Assembly: GCA_016287675.1 (NCBI GenBank)
Contig: JAEFAR010000002.1
Coordinates: 1 to 64,000 of the forward strand
From: Lachnospiraceae bacterium
GTDB lineage: Bacteria > Bacillota > Clostridia > Lachnospirales > Lachnospiraceae
DNA length: 64,000 nucleotides
Direction: 5' to 3'
The translations under genes and the position numbers were made by a program. The notes below the pieces were generated by a model that was not told the DNA's origin, made no database searches, and saw nothing but the letters and a program-made list of their open reading frames with translations. Of this stretch, positions 62,429 to 64,000 are shown piece by piece (position 1 is the stretch's first letter; each line of letters opens with the position of its first letter).

Positions 62429-63985
62429 ATGTTGTATTTTATTGTCGGAGCTGCATCCTTTGTAATTGCGTTTGCTGTTGCTGCTTTTATATTCTGGAAT
62501 GCGGGTATCGCAGATCACAAAAAGAAATATGAAAGCAAAGTCGGTTCTGCAGAGGAAAGATCCAAGCAGATCATCGAAGAAGCATTAAAAGAAGCAGAGC
62601 AAAAGAAGCGTGAAGCCATCATCGAAGCGAAGGACGAGATCTCAAAGGCCAGAGATGACCTTGAGAAAGAACGCAAAGATCGTATGAGAGAATGCGCTAA
62701 CGCTGAAAGACGTGTAATTTCAAAGGAAGACGCAGTAGACAAAAAAGCGGAAGCATTGGAGAAACGGGATCAGAGAATGGCTCAGAAAGAAGCTGAACTT
62801 GACCGTATGCGTGCTGAGGTCGCAGCATCGCATCAGAAGCAGCTTGAAGAGCTTGAAAGGATTTCGGGTCTGACCTCCGAACAGGCTAAGGAATATCTGT
62901 TAAAGTCAGTGGAAGAAGACGTTAAACATGAAACAGCCGTAATGATCAAGGATCTTGAGACCCAGGCTAAGGATGAAGCCGACAAAAAGGCTAAAGACAT
63001 TATCGTTACAGCTATTCAGCGTTGTGCCGCAGATCATGTGGCAGAATCCACGATATCGGTAGTACAGTTGCCTAACGATGAAATGAAGGGAAGGATAATC
63101 GGAAGAGAAGGACGTAACATTCGTACCTTTGAAACCATGACGGGTATTGAACTCATCATAGATGATACTCCCGAAGCTATTGTCCTTTCGGGATTTGATC
63201 CCATTCGCCGTGAGGTTGCACGTATTACCCTTGAAAGATTGATTGCTGACGGGCGTATCCATCCCGCAAGGATTGAAGAGATGGTAGAGAAGGCCCAAAA
63301 GGAAGTTGAAACTATGATTAGGGAAGAAGGCGAAAATGCCGCTCTGGAGTGCGGTGTTCACGGACTTCATCCCGAACTCATCAAGCTCCTCGGTAGAATG
63401 AAATTCCGTACAAGCTACGGACAGAATGCTTTAAAACATTCCATCGAAGTTGCCAACCTTTCCGGACTTCTGGCTTCGGAAGTCGGTGTTGATGTTAAGA
63501 CGGCAAAGCGTGCCGGACTTCTTCACGATATCGGCAAATCCGTTGACCATGAACAGGAAGGAACTCATGTACAGCTCGGTGCAGATCTTTGCAGAAAATA
63601 CAAGGAAAATGCCACCGTCGTCAATGCTGTTGAAGCACATCACGGCGATGTTGAGCCTCAGTCCCTTGTTGCATGGATCGTGCAGGCGGCAGACACGATT
63701 TCAGCTGCCAGACCGGGAGCCAGAAGAGAAACCTTGGAGGCATATACCCAGCGTCTCAGACAATTGGAAGATATTTCTAACAGCTTCAAAGGAGTTGATA
63801 AGTCCTTTGCAATTCAGGCAGGAAGAGAAGTTCGCGTTATGGTTATCCCTGAACAGATCAACGATGACGAGATGGTTCTCCTCGCAAGAGACCTGTCCAA
63901 GAAGATCGAAGCTGAGCTTGAATATCCTGGTCAGATCAAGATCAATGTTATTCGCGAATCTCGTGCAATCGAGTATGCTAAATGA
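62429..63985 (+). CDS. rny: Ribonuclease Y
   Basis: Membrane-tethered endonuclease that starts mRNA decay in Bacillota. The 518 residues have an N-terminal membrane helix (about 2-25), a long coiled coil (about 30-150), a KH domain ([22 protein letters not shown], about 205-270) and an HD domain with catalytic His366-Asp367 ([21 protein letters not shown]). The ATG lies behind a strong AGGAGGTG. The reading frame ends inside the window. Confidence 0.98.
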   Translation: MLYFIVGAASFVIAFAVAAFIFWNAGIADHKKKYESKVGSAEERSKQIIEEALKEAEQKKREAIIEAKDEISKARDDLEKERKDRMRECANAERRVISKEDAVDKKAEALEKRDQRMAQKEAELDRMRAEVAASHQKQLEELERISGLTSEQAKEYLLKSVEEDVKHETAVMIKDLETQAKDEADKKAKDIIVTAIQRCAADHVAESTISVVQLPNDEMKGRIIGREGRNIRTFETMTGIELIIDDTPEAIVLSGFDPIRREVARITLERLIADGRIHPARIEEMVEKAQKEVETMIREEGENAALECGVHGLHPELIKLLGRMKFRTSYGQNALKHSIEVANLSGLLASEVGVDVKTAKRAGLLHDIGKSVDHEQEGTHVQLGADLCRKYKENATVVNAVEAHHGDVEPQSLVAWIVQAADTISAARPGARRETLEAYTQRLRQLEDISNSFKGVDKSFAIQAGREVRVMVIPEQINDDEMVLLARDLSKKIEAELEYPGQIKINVIRESRAIEYAK

Positions 63986-64000
63986 TCAATTAAAGGCAAC

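Noticed and set aside
1-64000. tRNA, rRNA, CRISPR arrays, insertion sequences, prophage or toxin-antitoxin genes
   Set aside because: Looked for in all gaps; none seen. The window is a syntenic core-genome segment.

Overview
The window is a bacterial chromosome segment from a motile, low-to-mid GC member of the Bacillota. It most resembles the Lachnospiraceae (the Roseburia/Butyrivibrio neighbourhood); the genus cannot be fixed from sequence reading alone. The evidence is the Gram-positive order dprA-topA-codY-flgB...sigD-(swrB position)-rpsB-tsf, CodY itself, a FliY with a CheC-like domain, strong AGGAGG ribosome binding sites, and Pro/Thr-rich surface linkers with DUF6273 domains. All genes but one lie on the plus strand. 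I see no tRNA, rRNA, CRISPR array or insertion sequence.

Layout. (1) 1-4991: a partial YifB/ComM-like gene with degenerate ATPase motifs, dprA, topA and codY. (2) 4992-5297: a dense control region with the codY terminator, a minus-strand FliA-type (sigma-28) promoter motif pointing back over codY, a long inverted repeat and the sigma-A promoter of the flagellar operon. (3) 5298-41074: a roughly 36-kb fla/che locus of about 40 co-directional genes covering rod, hook, basal body, export gate, stator, switch, FlhF/FlhG, a PilZ protein, the chemotaxis genes cheB-A-W-C-D and cheY, sigma-28, and several accessory proteins of unknown role. Internal promoter-like sites precede flgE (sigma-28 type), motA and cheY (sigma-A type). 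(4) 41075-43095: rpsB-tsf with a structured leader and a terminator. (5) 43155-46997: an rRNA methyltransferase-like gene, cheX, and an aconitase-family hydratase. (6) 47051-49750: the only minus-strand gene, an anchored surface protein with three DUF6273 domains. (7) 49937-50113: rpsU as a single-gene unit. (8) 50312-62322: a tight operon of GGDEF protein, phoH, a PgpH-like HD protein with lost metal ligands, ybeY, a MurJ/SpoVB-type flippase, two flavoproteins, proB, proA and miaB. (9) 62429-63985: rny behind a consensus sigma-A promoter.

How the parts fit. The fla/che locus encodes the cytoplasmic, membrane and hook parts of the flagellum plus most of the chemotaxis pathway. cheR, the filament genes, the late hook-filament junction genes and receptors are not in the window. 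CodY sits directly upstream of the operon, and sigma-28 is made near the operon's end. The two perfect sigma-28 motifs, one before flgE and one antisense to codY, suggest feedback from late flagellar regulation onto the hook gene and onto codY. Second-messenger proteins (PilZ, GGDEF, the degenerate PgpH-like protein) occur in both the motility and the housekeeping operons.
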